In this document: piece by piece, positions 35,500-47,399 of the stretch
Numbering within the stretch: position 1 is the first letter of the stretch
Layout of the letters: every line of letters begins with the position of its first letter
Assembly: GCA_025642075.2 (NCBI GenBank)
Contig: JAODUO010000124.1
Coordinates: 240,001-304,000 of the forward strand
Length of the DNA stretch: 64,000 bases
Reading direction: 5' to 3'
Origin: Ridgeia piscesae
Taxonomy: Eukaryota > Annelida > Polychaeta > Sabellida > Siboglinidae
Notes under the pieces: generated by a model
The model's input: the letters and a program-made list of their open reading frames with translations, nothing else
What the model was told of the DNA's origin: nothing
The model's database searches: none
Program-made: the position numbers and the translations under genes

Positions 35500-38395
35500 T
35501 CAAATCAAGGCAAGAGTTTTCAAACATCCTGTATATGCTATGACTTACTCCTGAATTTTATTCATGAGCTTTGAGTGTCATGTTAGTATTCCATGTTTAC
35601 TTCAGGCCATTGACTGTACACATGATACCGTTTATGGCAATAATTTTATTAAAACATGGCGTTTGGTTGTGCATAATGATGGTGTGTGTTTTATCCATGA
35701 CATATTCGGAGTAGCAGTCGAACAATAAAATAGGAACGTTTTAATTGAGCTGTAGCCACCAGTCACCGTTTTGTTTGAGTTGTGTACGGGTTATTGCAAC
35801 GTTTTTGTTTGTATTTGTATACACACTATTTACCGTTTTAACTGAACTGTAGCGATCATTTACCTTTTCGAATTGCACACATTATTAATTGGGACGTTTT
35901 GACTTGTTATCATTCTGTGAATAAATCTTCTATACCTCATTATAATCTTATTCAGTTTGCCTTAGTTGTTTGTATAATTCATCTATTATTAGCTTTTTTA
36001 TCTAGGCCAATGTCATGTTTACCATTTGACCATGTCATGTTGACCAGTTGACTTTACTATTGCCATTTTCCACCCACGTATGTTTTCTTGCAATGTGTCA
36101 CTTCATAAACCGAGAAAAGCACAGTAGGCAACAATACTATTACAGTTTCATCAGCGGTGAGTACAATAATTTTTTTTTAGAATAACTGCAGCAATTAAAT
36201 ATAGAGTTGAACAAATGTGTGTACTCTTGTGAATCAGCTTGAAGCAGAGAGCTAATAATACTGTAGCAAGTGCCAAATCTAAATACTAAAAGGAAACAAA
36301 TTGTAAAAAGATGAACAGGTACGGGAATTATTGAACAAGCACTTCGAGCAAGAGTTGAATAATTATCACATCTAGACTTTAAAAATAATAAGGGGCCAGT
36401 ACGATCGCGTTTATTACGGGATAGGCCCATGAATATACTCTGTCATTAAACTCAATTTAAATAATATACTAGCTTAAAAACACTATCTACAAAGAAAATG
36501 GGGTGAGTTAGGGAGAGAGGGGGTGTATATGACTGCTGGTGCAATCTCTGTCATTTGGACCTTTGCTATCGTGTCCAAATATTGGTGCAGAGTACACGCT
36601 AGAAAATAGAGGGCGCCACATTACGTAATGTCACGTTATTTACGGCAAATTTTCGAGGAGTTACGTATCTTTATGAAGCTATAGAATCCTTGATCATACC
36701 TTGTTAGAAGTGTAGTATGTCTACCTATGTATGCTGATTTGTAAAATGGAAGGAAATGTAAATGCTATTTATCTAATAGACGGTGGCACTCTCACATCTG
36801 ACAGTACCGCCACCTAGGGTACTATTGTAGGTTTGGGATAATTTCGTGTTTACACTGTTGCTTACCTGCAATTCTGGCGAATGCTTTATTTGCATCGATT
36901 GCACACAGGTCGAATAAATCGTTTGAATGCAATATATCAGCATATCAAAACACTTCGGATGCAGCGACCTACAGTCGACCTCGAAATTTCCATAGTGTCG
37001 GCGATGACAGTATGAATGGTCCCCGTGGCTAAAAAAACGGGCCTTGTACTGTAGGCAGACCAGTAGGCTAAGCTAGTAGCTGCAACAACTTCGAAGTTCT
37101 AGTTGTTTCCAGCTTCCATCTGGGTTCTATTAACTAAATAGTTGTAACAACAGTGTAAACAGACTAGTCAGCTAATAGAAACTTGTCGAATGCTGGCAAC
37201 AACTCTATTATGTTTAGAAACATCCCATGATGATGAAACGCTGATGCATTGGGACACAACAAAAAACGCTGAATTTTCCTGCTTGGTCTTGGACGACGCC
37301 GATCGATGGGTTACTTTTTTAGGTGCGCACATTTCAAATGCACTAATTCTAAGGATAAGCTATTATAGAAAATAATTGTATTCAGGCATTTGCCTTTTGA
37401 CAGCTGTTAAATTAAATGTCAACACAATCAAAGCAACCTAAATCCAGCGTGCGTTTGCTGTAGCTTGTAGACGTAGTTGTACGCGTATCTGTGGTACTCG
37501 GGTATGCAATGTTTTGGATTTATAAGTTATGTGAAATGCACTCGTCCACACTTTCCGCAACACGTATGATGTTGACTGCTTTGTAACCTTACCTTTTTTC
37601 AGAAGACAATGCAAGGCATCATATAAGTATTCACATCGCCTGCGCAAACTTAAAAATTACCCACAGTATCACGTGAGCGTCTCTAATAATTCTGGTAAAA
37701 CGCGCATGATTGCGTCATACCGTTGTTAGATGACGATGCTTTTTAGCGGGATCGTTCCGTATTTTCTTGAAAGAAAACCCTAACGAATACTGGCTAGCCA
37801 GCGAGAATCGAATCGAACACATCAATCAAAACATGCCGATATATGAAAACGCATTTGCAAAGTACACCGATATTCCACATATGTAACACTTATTTTGGCA
37901 CTTATAACAATGTTGAATTCGGACCCACCTAAATTGTGCCATTATAAATAACTGTATCTTTGATACTTGATTTTGTTATTCCATCATTTACCATCATCCC
38001 GCGCATATGTTTATGTGTTTATAAACAGCGCGTCTTAGCATACTTTTGAGGTCGAAAAGACAGCGCGGTCGGCATAAACAAACAGTTTATCGCTCATTTT
38101 ATGTGCACAGCGCAGTAACTCATGCATCGCTGCGCTTGCGACTGACACAACTCCTAGCGTATTTGGGTCTAAAAAGGCAATATTTGTGAAATATAAATAT
38201 ACCTGGGAATGCTGATTGATCAGGTTTAAAATTAGACATTGTGTCAGATATCTAATGTGGGCAAATATACAGGCAAATATGAAGGCAACATTTAGGTGGC
38301 TCCGAAATCTACATAGTGTCCTTATTTTGTTTCACATGTGCAAAGGAATTTATATAGTTTCTTGAAATACTTACAAAATATACCGCCACGAGACG
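35500..38395. other. No convincing gene
   Basis: AT-rich, short frames only. GAATATCGGTGTACTTTGCA (inverted at about 37850-37880) and TGTGTTCGATTCGATTCTCG (inverted, about 37806) have diverged counterparts at 25625-25700, so part of this is a dispersed inverted repeat. Confidence 0.4.
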
Positions 38396-38397
38396 AT

Positions 38398-38650
38398 GTC
38401 GCGCAAACATATTTCCGTGTCGCGAGTTGAAATGGTGACATGGTGGTGGTAATAATTACAAGATTGAGACCGTCCGAGAGTGAACTCCAGATGGCAAATG
38501 GACAAGGAAGCCTTTTGCATATTGAGAATCTAACCTATATTATCTACGCATATTTCGCCCTTCTGAGTTATTTGTAGATGTTGTTTTTAAACACGCCGCA
38601 CTCCCCATACAGGAACCATTACGCAATGGGGGCCAATGTCAATGAGTGTT
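38398..38650 (-). repeat. Inverted partner of 34650-34835 and of 25.45-kb sequence
   Basis: The reverse complement of 38398-38602 matches 34650-34835 over about 190 bp with scattered differences. The adjoining CCCCCATTGCGTAATGG (inverted, about 38615-38640) matches GGCCCCCGTTGCGAAATG at about 25468-25486. It is a candidate terminal or subterminal repeat of a large composite element. Confidence 0.6.
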
Positions 38651-38938
38651 TTCGTGTAATAAGCTGTTTTTTGAAAAGGTAAGTTCACAAACCTCAATTT
38701 ACATCTTCTTCAATCATATTGTTTCTATAGATGCAAAATATACCTGTTTTCTATGTTACATCTGGCGGTAATTATAAGCGATATATATACTTACGTCACG
38801 ATCCGAAGATCGTCTAAATCACACACACACACACTTTATCAGAGCGTCACATTTATGTGAAATAATTACCTTGTCGACGTGCGTTCGCTAAAAATATCGC
38901 CAACATTAACTTCTGCTCTGGCAATAAAGAAGATTTTA

Positions 38939-38997
38939 GCCAGAGCTGCTCTGACAATAAGGACGACTTGCGCGCTAATTGTCAGAGCAGCTCTGGC
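38939..38997. repeat. 19-bp perfect hairpin
   Basis: GCCAGAGCTGCTCTGACAA (38939-38957) and TTGTCAGAGCAGCTCTGGC (38979-38997) are exact reverse complements with a 21-base loop. Each arm also contains the near-palindrome CAGAGCWGCTCTG, and a related TCTGCTCTGGCAATAA lies just upstream. Function unknown. Confidence 0.9.
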
Positions 38998-39372
38998 AAT
39001 ACTCAGGGCGTTTAGTGGAACTAGTCGTCGTTCATTTATTACAAATTACATGACATTGACAGAGTGGCTAAATATTTCGCAGATAAACGTAGACGGTGTT
39101 CGATTAAATAGGGTCAGAGCCCAGGGGACTGTTTCACTGATATTCTAAGTCTTAGTCTGGACTTAGACGCGGGGTCTAGTCTTGAGAGCACTTGACATAA
39201 AATAAAACATAATAAATGTTATAAAGCATAATATAAAGCTGTGCTTCATGGGCATTATTTCATACTCAAGCCTGTAAGTTATATAAGTATCTGAATATGA
39301 ATAAGGTTGAGTTCAGGGTTGGGCATAAAATGCATTCTATGGAATACGGTTATGACACAGAAGCTTGATTGT

Positions 39373-39421
39373 ATGTGTGTGTGCGTGCGTGCGTGCGTGT
39401 GTGTGTGTGTGTGTGTTTGTT

Positions 39422-39465
<44 letters not shown>
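39373..39465. repeat. (GT/GC)n then (TA)n microsatellite
   Basis: GTGTGTGC runs (39373-39424) are followed by TA repeats to about 39465. Confidence 0.95.
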
Positions 39466-39466
<1 letters not shown>

Positions 39467-40573
39467 TATTCCTGTTCGCTCTACGGTGAAACCGAAGACG
39501 TTGGTCGCTTAAAGCTGCTCCCTCCACTCGTTTGCTAATCGCCAAACCGGTTCTTTTATGACCAGATGTGTAATGTGTTAATAGTTTAACAAGAATGCAC
39601 AGTCAGTTAATTTTTTAAATGCGTACTTGTCGTTTTTTTATCGTAAAAAAAGAATCGCCGTTACACCGGGTATAACTGGCGAAACAATCAGCAGCTGCCG
39701 ACGTCCTTTGCTTTTTGGGTCACGTGCTTTATGCGAGATCGACCTACTGCGGCACAATAACAAATCGCACGTGCTTTTGCGCGTCATGACTAAGATTCCA
39801 AAGGCAAAGTGATTCTTCAATGGAGGTACGCATTAAGTGCATTAACGCAGTTAGCAACAAGAGCGAGTAGTCGGGTGCTAATCCACTCTTGTGAACGTTC
39901 TACTCGACGCGGATTCTCTAACTCGTAAGATTATCAGTGTCGCTGACAAGGCAAGCCAGTTTGAGTTGACAGTCGCCAATATCGCTCGGCATCACTCAGC
40001 CAGACACAACCTGTGTTGATATGTATCGGTATTGTATTTGATTACGCAGGATCTTGTTAATAAACTTAGTAATTGCGAAAGTACATGTCCATAGAGAATA
40101 GATGACGGGAAGGACGAAATGATAAATAAAATTGATATGGGGGACTGGTAGTAGGCTCTTGTTGGTCGGGCAAGAAGTATTTTTAGGGGAGGCATCCGTT
40201 ATCTCGTTAACAGAACGTCAAACGGAGAATTACATTAATCTCACAATTATTATAACAGTGTTTTGCGACTCACATTTCAGTACTATTACTGAATGTTGTT
40301 ATTTCCATTACTTTTTATGCAAAATAATTTAGTTTTTTATGACAGCGATGATTGATTAAAATGTTAATACAATAGGTGTACACATTATATCATGCAAGTA
40401 TTACATATAACATTCTTGCACTTGTTTCCATTGTAGTCAATGATGCCTGGCTGTAGTCTATGTACCTGGTACCTTTCAACTCACACGTGCCAGCTGTTTT
40501 CAAATATTTATAAACATTTTCATCACAGCATTATATGAATGCATAATATATTCGAATTATAATATTGCTACAG

Positions 40574-40696
40574 GCCACACTACAATGCAAAAGTGAGACA
40601 AGGCAGAGGAGGGGCTAAGATTAAGGCAGTCACATGGGTATGGCAAATGCCGGGAGGATACGTAGTCTGTTGGAGTCTCATATCTGATCAATCCAG
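40574..40696 (+). CDS. Weak candidate exon, unknown protein
   Basis: Acceptor ATTGCTACAG and donor TCCAG|GTAATT enclose 123 bases, phase 2-2, encoding PHYNAKVRQGRGGAKIKAVT and WVWQMPGGYVVCWSLISDQS. Joined to an acceptor TCTTTACAG at 41425, it would end after four residues. I do not recognise the protein. It could be a chance frame, but codon choice is less AT-rich than the neighbourhood. Confidence 0.25.
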
Positions 40697-42705
40697 GTAA
40701 TTTAAACATTTTAACAATCAACAACGTATAAATTATAAAAATAGTTTAATATGTCCATTTAAATACACATTGTTTTCATTCACATATTATCTTGAACATG
40801 GAAAACTAGAATGACCTTTGTTCTTGTTAGTCTTGTATAATGCATATTATACCCAGTGTGTCAACACAGACATTAATGCACATGCACTATGTGAGGGGGG
40901 GGGGGGGGCATGGCTACGTAGATCAATTTTAAAAATTACCTTCAAAATGGTGCATTCTGAAGGATGTTTTAACTTATTCCCTGGGAAATAGAGAGGAAAC
41001 AAATGCACAGCTACAAGTGTAAACATGTTTATAGCAAGAAATACCTATGAGGCATATTTTGAGCAAATTGGCTTAGAAAAACACTGAGGTGGTCCACCTC
41101 ACTCATCATATAGCAGGGTAAATACTGCAGCGATGACTAAATAAAATCAATAATACAGTGTTGAAGAAGGTAGAATAGATATTATGAATGCTTGAATATT
41201 TTTTTAGGGAATATGCTGTTGGCATCACAATAACCTTATTTTGTCATTTCCAACATTTGCTTGGACCAAACAACCTCACATATTCATGTTTGACATAAAA
41301 TGTCAAAAATGAATATGTGTACACCATGTAATAGTTATAACATGGCAACATTATTTACTCCCAACCCCACTACCATGATGCATGTTTTTTGTATACTGAA
41401 ATTTAATACATGCTTTTCTTTACAGGTCAACAAGAAACTGAACAATGCTTACTACCACTAGTTCAACAAGTTAATATGCTATACAGGACAGTTGTATTTG
41501 TGGACAAGATTATACAACAATGAGCCGTGCAATATGCTGCATATTAAATGTCAAGTATTTGAATGTCGACCAAGTGAAGTGATCCGAGTTGTACTGTGTG
41601 TTGCATCATGACAGACTCCACAGTACTGGTGGTGTGTACACTGGCTTCCATGCCGGTCAGATACCCTAACTGACTAGAGACCAATGCAGAATGCAGAGTG
41701 CTTGACATGCGAATATGATGAAGCCTGACTAGCTTTGCAGTTGGTGATGGAACGGTGGATGCCATGGTCTGTCAAACATGGCATAAGCCTTTGGTCAACC
41801 TGTCTCGACACTGTTATACAGGTTCTACATTCTTTAGTGAACTACATCAGCTTGGATATCGGTGACATTGTGTGAGTTCACTCTCTTTGAAGATACTGCA
41901 TACCAGCTTCCTGGCATTTTACTGTACATCCGCATCTGCCTATACAAGAAACAAAGTGACAATTAACATGGCTCTGACATGTATGATATTTTATATGTGA
42001 CGACACACTTAGCCAAAGTCAATACCATGGTAATATAATGTTATATATATATATACATTACTCAGACCTGTTATATTGAACATTTCTACTAATGTGGGAA
42101 ACATTCCGCCACACTGAAATTAATATGTGAAAATACTAATTGTACAAAAGAAACGTATTCACCACTATCTCTAGCCAGTACTCTTCATAGAATTGAGTAA
42201 ACATATCGCAATTGCACATGTAACTCTCAGCCACATGACAAGGACCCTGACTAGTTTAGTTACTTTTTAGGTGTAAAGATACATAGCATTAAATAAAAAA
42301 ATTATATCTACTGATTTTTTTTTAAAATAAAGCATAATCTAGTTACTTTATGTAATATATTTATTATTTCTAAAGCACAATATCCAACATGGTCAAAGTG
42401 CTGTACATAATGTTATTATATGTACATAGTATGTATATGATATCTATTTATAACATGTTTCTGTAACAATTGTGTGTTATGGGTGAACTCTTTGCAAAAG
42501 TAAATTTCCAGAAATATGTTTTAGTACGACAAATCATTCATAATATTGAACAATTTTCCCATGACATGTATGACATGTATCACTAAGCACATGTTTGCTA
42601 AAGCTAATGTATTATCTGTGAAAGGCATCATTTGAAAGCCTAATGAATGGGATTCATGTTTTTGAACTACCTTAATTAGTATTTGATATACCATGTGCTG
42701 GATGC

Positions 42706-44366
42706 CAGAGATGGAGTGAGTACAATACAAATGTACTCGAGTACGAGTACGATTACTTTGAACATGCATGAGTATGATTACGAGTACGAGTACTCAGACA
42801 ACAAATGTACTCAAGTACGAGTGCGATTACTTTACAATGTACTCGAGTAGAGTACGATTACTTTAAATGTACTCAAGTACGATTACATTAGAATGTAATC
42901 ATGATTACTTTCATGATTACTTTAATGAATATCCTGTTTCTAATATAAAGGCGACTTTCATGGAATCCCTAGGTGTCATTCTTGTTCTGTTGTTGTGTCA
43001 CAAAAGTTTCTAACTAATTACTGCTATCCACTTACAGGTGTTATTATTATTAATAATTAGACGACTTTCTCAGGTATTCGATGAATCATTTAATGCTGGA
43101 TTAATAATTTAAGTTTTTGGTTTCTGAATCAAACACAAATAGGAGGCATTTAAGAATTTCAAATACACATGATCAAATACATTACAATAACAACACTTCA
43201 AAACCAGGGGTGCATATTCAAGAGTATCCAATTCAAATATGTAGTATATCAGATGGGGGTCAAATACATTTGTATTTGAAAGTATTTAAATACTTTTTAA
43301 GTATTTGTATTTGATGTTTAGCAATTAAAAGTATTTGTATTTAAATACTTTCCTAAAGTATTTGACTTTTTCAAATATTTTTTCAAATACATTGTCAGTA
43401 TCAACATTTCTTTTTCACTGTCACATGTAATGCCCGCCAAACTGATTACCTTAATGCACTGCAACTTCACCCAACAGTGCTAATTACTGATGAAGACACT
43501 TAACAACAGGCTTCCCCTGGCCATGCAGTGACATTTCAAAGTGTTTGACCCTATGTCTGGATGGGACAACCCACAATAGTTGTGGATTTAGACAGGTTTA
43601 CAGTTTGCACTTAATTGAACATAATAGATAGGGATTTAGCAGCTAACCGCCCGGTCTGTCTGTCTGTCTGTCGTCTGTCCGTCCGTCCGTCCGTCCGTCC
43701 GTCCGTCCGTCCGTCCGTCCGTCCGTCCGTCCGTCCGTCCGTCCGTCCGTCCGTCCGTCCGTCCGTCCGTCCGTCCGTCCGTCCGTCCGTCCGTCCGTCC
43801 GTCCGTCTGTCTGTCTGTCTGTCGGTGGATTTAGACAGGTTTACAGTTTGCACTTAATTGAACATAATAGACAGGGATTTAGCAGCTAACCGCCCAGACC
43901 CAGTCAGGCTTCTGGATGTTTGAAATATGACCAGTCATTCACACCATACTGACAGAGCAAACAAGGCAGGTGGGGCTGTGGCCTGGCTTCTAAAATTACA
44001 AAGCAAGATGTTAGGGATGCTTATCTCCTCTTTTTGCAGTGCTTCCCAGAGACTGTCACAATTTAACTTGTATGTGATGTGGCTTCTGGGAAGAGAAGGT
44101 ATTAATTAGAGAAATCTGACTGAATATTTTGAATACTGATTATTATTACATTTATTAGATTACTTCTAATATTGCTATTTTTATCTGTCTAATATATTTG
44201 CTTGCAACTGTTCATATGAAAAAATATAATCGTGAGAAGTAATCGTGAGTACAATTACTTTGGCAATCTACTCGAGGACGATTACTTTGCTTCGTACTCG
44301 GGTACGAGTACTCAAAAAGTACTCGTACACGAGTATGAGTACACGAGTACGATTACTCCATCTCAG
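42706..44366. mobile_element. Non-autonomous hAT element with 8-bp target duplication
   Basis: The left end CAGAGATGGAGTGAGTAC (42706) and right end ...GATTACTCCATCTCAG (ending 44366) form terminal inverted repeats. Direct copies of CTGGATGC flank them exactly (42698-42705 and 44367-44374), the 8-bp duplication typical of hAT insertion. Both subterminal regions carry many TACTCGAGTACGAGTACGAT-type near-palindromes, likely transposase sites. No transposase frame is present. Inside lie a nested AAATACTTTTAAGTATTTG-rich repeat (about 43195-43400) and a GTCC array with duplicated flanks. Confidence 0.92.
43655..43823. repeat. (GTCC)n array with duplicated flanks
   Basis: About 32 GTCC tetramers with GTCT at both edges. 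The about 75 bp beginning GTGGATTTAGACAGGTTTAC occurs on both sides (from about 43581 and 43826), so the array arose within or together with a local tandem duplication in the hAT element. Confidence 0.95.
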
Positions 44367-45284
44367 CTGGATGCTGATATGAATATTTATAAAAGTAACT
44401 CTTTTACATTTACCTAACACGTTTTCAATTTTTGTAATGCTGGTTTGCTTGTTATCTGATGAAATAAATACATTATATCAAGTGCAGTGATTATACCTGT
44501 AGTTATACATATATTGTGCTTGCCATTATTTTGAGTCAATTTCATGAAATAGTTTTGGTAAAAATCACATGAAATAGTTTTGGTAAAAAGTTTTTACTTT
44601 ATGATGTCTTTACTTATATACAATTTAACAAGTACACCCACCCATTAATACAGACAAATAAAAATCACATAGAGGGCCAGATTCAGAAATCGTCTTGAGG
44701 GCACAAAAACCTCTACTGGCCTTTGAACCAAATTGTGTAGTCTACATTTTTATTGATACCGCATAGCTTCAGCTTCCACTGTCTCATCTGGAGTGGTGAT
44801 ATGAGAAAATGCCACAACTTATTATTATCACTTAAACTGGGTCATTGACCTATTATAAAAAGTTTGCAGGCATACCAAATTCCTACAATGTGGGAGGCAC
44901 ATCCACAGGGCCCCAGGCCACTTGGATTCACAAATGACATACATCTGTACAATTTTTATAAAAGGTTTGTTGAGAGAGAAATTAATGTATATTACAACAC
45001 TCATTTACCTGAGGTGATGAGCTTTTCCGCATGCCCTATGGTGATGATACCTCAAGTTCTGAAAATGTGACACATTTGAATTTTAATGTACTTGAAAAAA
45101 TTGCAATGTTATGAACGATCACATTATCATCATTGCTTAATATATTAAATTATTATTATAACTATAATATTATAATATTGTCATTATGAATAAGTATAAC
45201 GAAGGCCTAAGTGCAACTGTTACGGATCACTTATAATGCATTTATATTATAAACCTGCTACATATACCATATGTGACATAAACA

Positions 45285-45433
45285 TTACATAGTTACAGTA
45301 TTATAATCAATCACTGACGTGTCGTAGTTATCTAAGTATAGGCCATAGTCTATGCCTGGCGTAATCATACTCGTAACATAGCCATACCTTGGACTTGGTA
45401 TTTTGTCGTACCATGGCATTGGCTGAATAAGCG
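45285..45433 (-). CDS. Candidate terminal exon, Tyr/Asp-rich
   Basis: After an acceptor TTTACCTTCAACCTTAG the frame continues in phase 1 (as in the inhibitor exons): LIQPMPWYDKIPSPRYGYVT, SMITPGIDYGLYLDNYDTSV and IDYNTVTM, then TAA. Upstream residues look like a signal peptide (IFLLFLLNLCYCLPSTLA), but the frame begins with TTG and has no ATG, so I prefer the acceptor reading. If real it could be an alternative last exon of the minus-strand gene. Unrecognised and unconfirmed. Confidence 0.35.
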
Positions 45434-46250
45434 CTAAGGTTGAAGGTAAACAATAACATAAATTTAATAAAAACAACAGGAATATCAATGACGTATACTC
45501 ATACGCTTAAATATATATATATATATATATACGTGATTATAGCTGAGCAATTCGTAATTACTAACCTATCTGGAAGAACATCTGTGCGAACGCTGCATGT
45601 TGACTGTGTAGTCAGTGCCAGTTCGCCGGCCCACGGGCACGGTGTCCGTAGCTTGCAAAGCCAGGGCACTGTGACTGTCACTGTTCCGAAGTCATGCTAT
45701 TCACTGCTTGGTTCCATATTCTTTCCCAATCATGCGTCGATGCTGTCTTTGTCTGCTTAATTTGCCGTGTTGGTAGCATATAAAAATCATGTTTGTGCCT
45801 AAACTCGCTGTTCCTAAACGTAAACAACTCGACAGGATGAAGGTCAATCTCGCCCTCAAGTCTCGTTCGCGTGAAGACTAAAGCGTATTCCACTCAAATC
45901 TCCATTTCCATAGTTACGTTTCGTACAGAGTTTCGACTGGATTCATTCGAAACGAAAATCGAAATAGTTCTTATTTATTTTATTAATTTCAGAAAAAAGA
46001 AGTAACATGTATGCATAAACCAACTAAGCAATCATTAGGGAGTATGTGATACCTCCGCTGTTTGTGAAATTACTGAAAATCACTAGGAGCAAACGATTTT
46101 TACGCGAATGAATGGAGGGAGCAGCTTTAAAGCAACTGACAAACGTCTTCCGCAAGCTGTGGACGCTACAGTTCGCATCTTTTGTCGTGCCTGTGTTGAT
46201 GTGCAACATAGATCCAAGGGGACGTACGGAAACAAAGCTAGATGCTGTGG

Positions 46251-46556
46251 ATGTCTGCCACCCTCGTCATCTACGCTGGATCATCGGCATCTATTGGCCT
46301 TATCGTATTCATAACAATGCACTTGTTCCGCCGATATCAATGCCGTCCCATGAGCGAAAATGTCGTAACAGCAAGGTTAGTCCATATGGGTACGTTCGGC
46401 GCGTGGAATAAATACGAGATTGGGACGAGATACATCAATATAAGAAAGCGTCATGTGAATCCGTGGAACCGGCCATTTAAATTCAATTTGACCCTAACGT
46501 TGTTTGCGATGAACAGAAGCGACGCCGGAAGGTACTGCACAGGAAATCTGCAGTAG
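46251..46556 (+). CDS. Ig V-like ORF, unknown gene
   Basis: From an ATG (MSATLVIYAGSSASIGLIVF) a hydrophobic stretch leads to RRYQC, then TARLVHMGTFGAWNKYEIG, and ends FNLTLTLFAMNRSDAGRYCT, GNLQ, TAG. The end matches the F-strand signature of immunoglobulin V domains (LTL...DAGRYC), with about 66 residues between the two Cys. It is 101 residues, lacks the usual G strand and has no clear splice context, so it may be an exon fragment. The 5' flank (46090-46160) shares about 50 bp, inverted, with 39480-39530, a sign of repetitive DNA. Confidence 0.35.
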   Translation: MSATLVIYAGSSASIGLIVFITMHLFRRYQCRPMSENVVTARLVHMGTFGAWNKYEIGTRYINIRKRHVNPWNRPFKFNLTLTLFAMNRSDAGRYCTGNLQ

Positions 46557-46902
46557 CTTAAGAAGTGACGTAGTTTTAACGTTACTACACAGAGCACCAA
46601 CGCCACCTTATAATAACAATAATAATAATAATAAGATAACTTCTATTGAGCCTAAATCCTAGGGAGTCAAGCTTCAAATCGCATCAAAACAAGGCGCATC
46701 AAAACAAAAGTGTAATCCACAAAACAGTCAATCATTAAGTGGGGGTGAAGGGACGTTTTTAACTCGGCATACAAGAATTATGTCGAACGTTCAATGGAAC
46801 TTCTGTTGCACTCATGTTACAATGTTAACACGTTATTCATCATGATATGTCACAGGTGGACTAACGTACTGCGTCGCCTGCGCTCTTATGTACGTATTTG
46901 CA

Positions 46903-47262
46903 TGTATGTGACATACACTGATACATGGGCTCAAGTATCACTGCACATCAAACGAAAGTTTCGAAAGATTATGTTACATTTCGACCAGGTTCTTTCCTAT
47001 TCGTATCCTCCGAATGCGTCTGCTCGTCTTGAAACCGCCATGTTCGTGCAGTACGATATGTTCACCTTGCTCCACGTCGTCCTGTCACATGTTGCTCTAT
47101 TCGGGCAATCCGTATACATGGGTGATGCATACGATTTATGTCATGAGAGTCCTACGTTGGACTCCGGCAGTAAATACACCGCAAACAATGCCCACACACA
47201 CGCACGCACGCACGCACGCACGCACGCTCACACACACATACACATGCGCACGCACGCGCGCG
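46903..47262. repeat. Dispersed repeat ending in an ACGC/CA microsatellite, copy 1
   Basis: About 290 bp, with TCACTGCACATCAAACGAAA, GATTATGTTACATTTCGACC and GAGTCCTACGTTGGACTCCG, are nearly identical to 58170-58470. Both copies end in AATGCCCACACACACGCACG followed by CA/CG repeats. GAGTCC...GGACTC is a short hairpin. Possibly a non-autonomous element that carries its own microsatellite. Confidence 0.85.
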
Positions 47263-47399
47263 CTATACGCATGAACGTAGTTACACATATGCACACATCA
47301 TTCATGCATTAAGTCATACACCAATCATACTGCCACGTGTACACGCATGCACGTACACACAAACACATCATATTGTATTTCATATTCCCGCATCCAAAA

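Noticed and set aside
41544..41765. 73-residue minus-strand frame as Harbinger-type nuclease remnant
   Set aside because: No catalytic Asp/Glu motifs or family words could be matched on either strand.
45434..45488. Small secreted peptide with signal peptide IFLLFLLNLCYCLPSTLA
   Set aside because: No ATG opens the frame and the hydrophobic stretch coincides with a T-rich splice acceptor tract.
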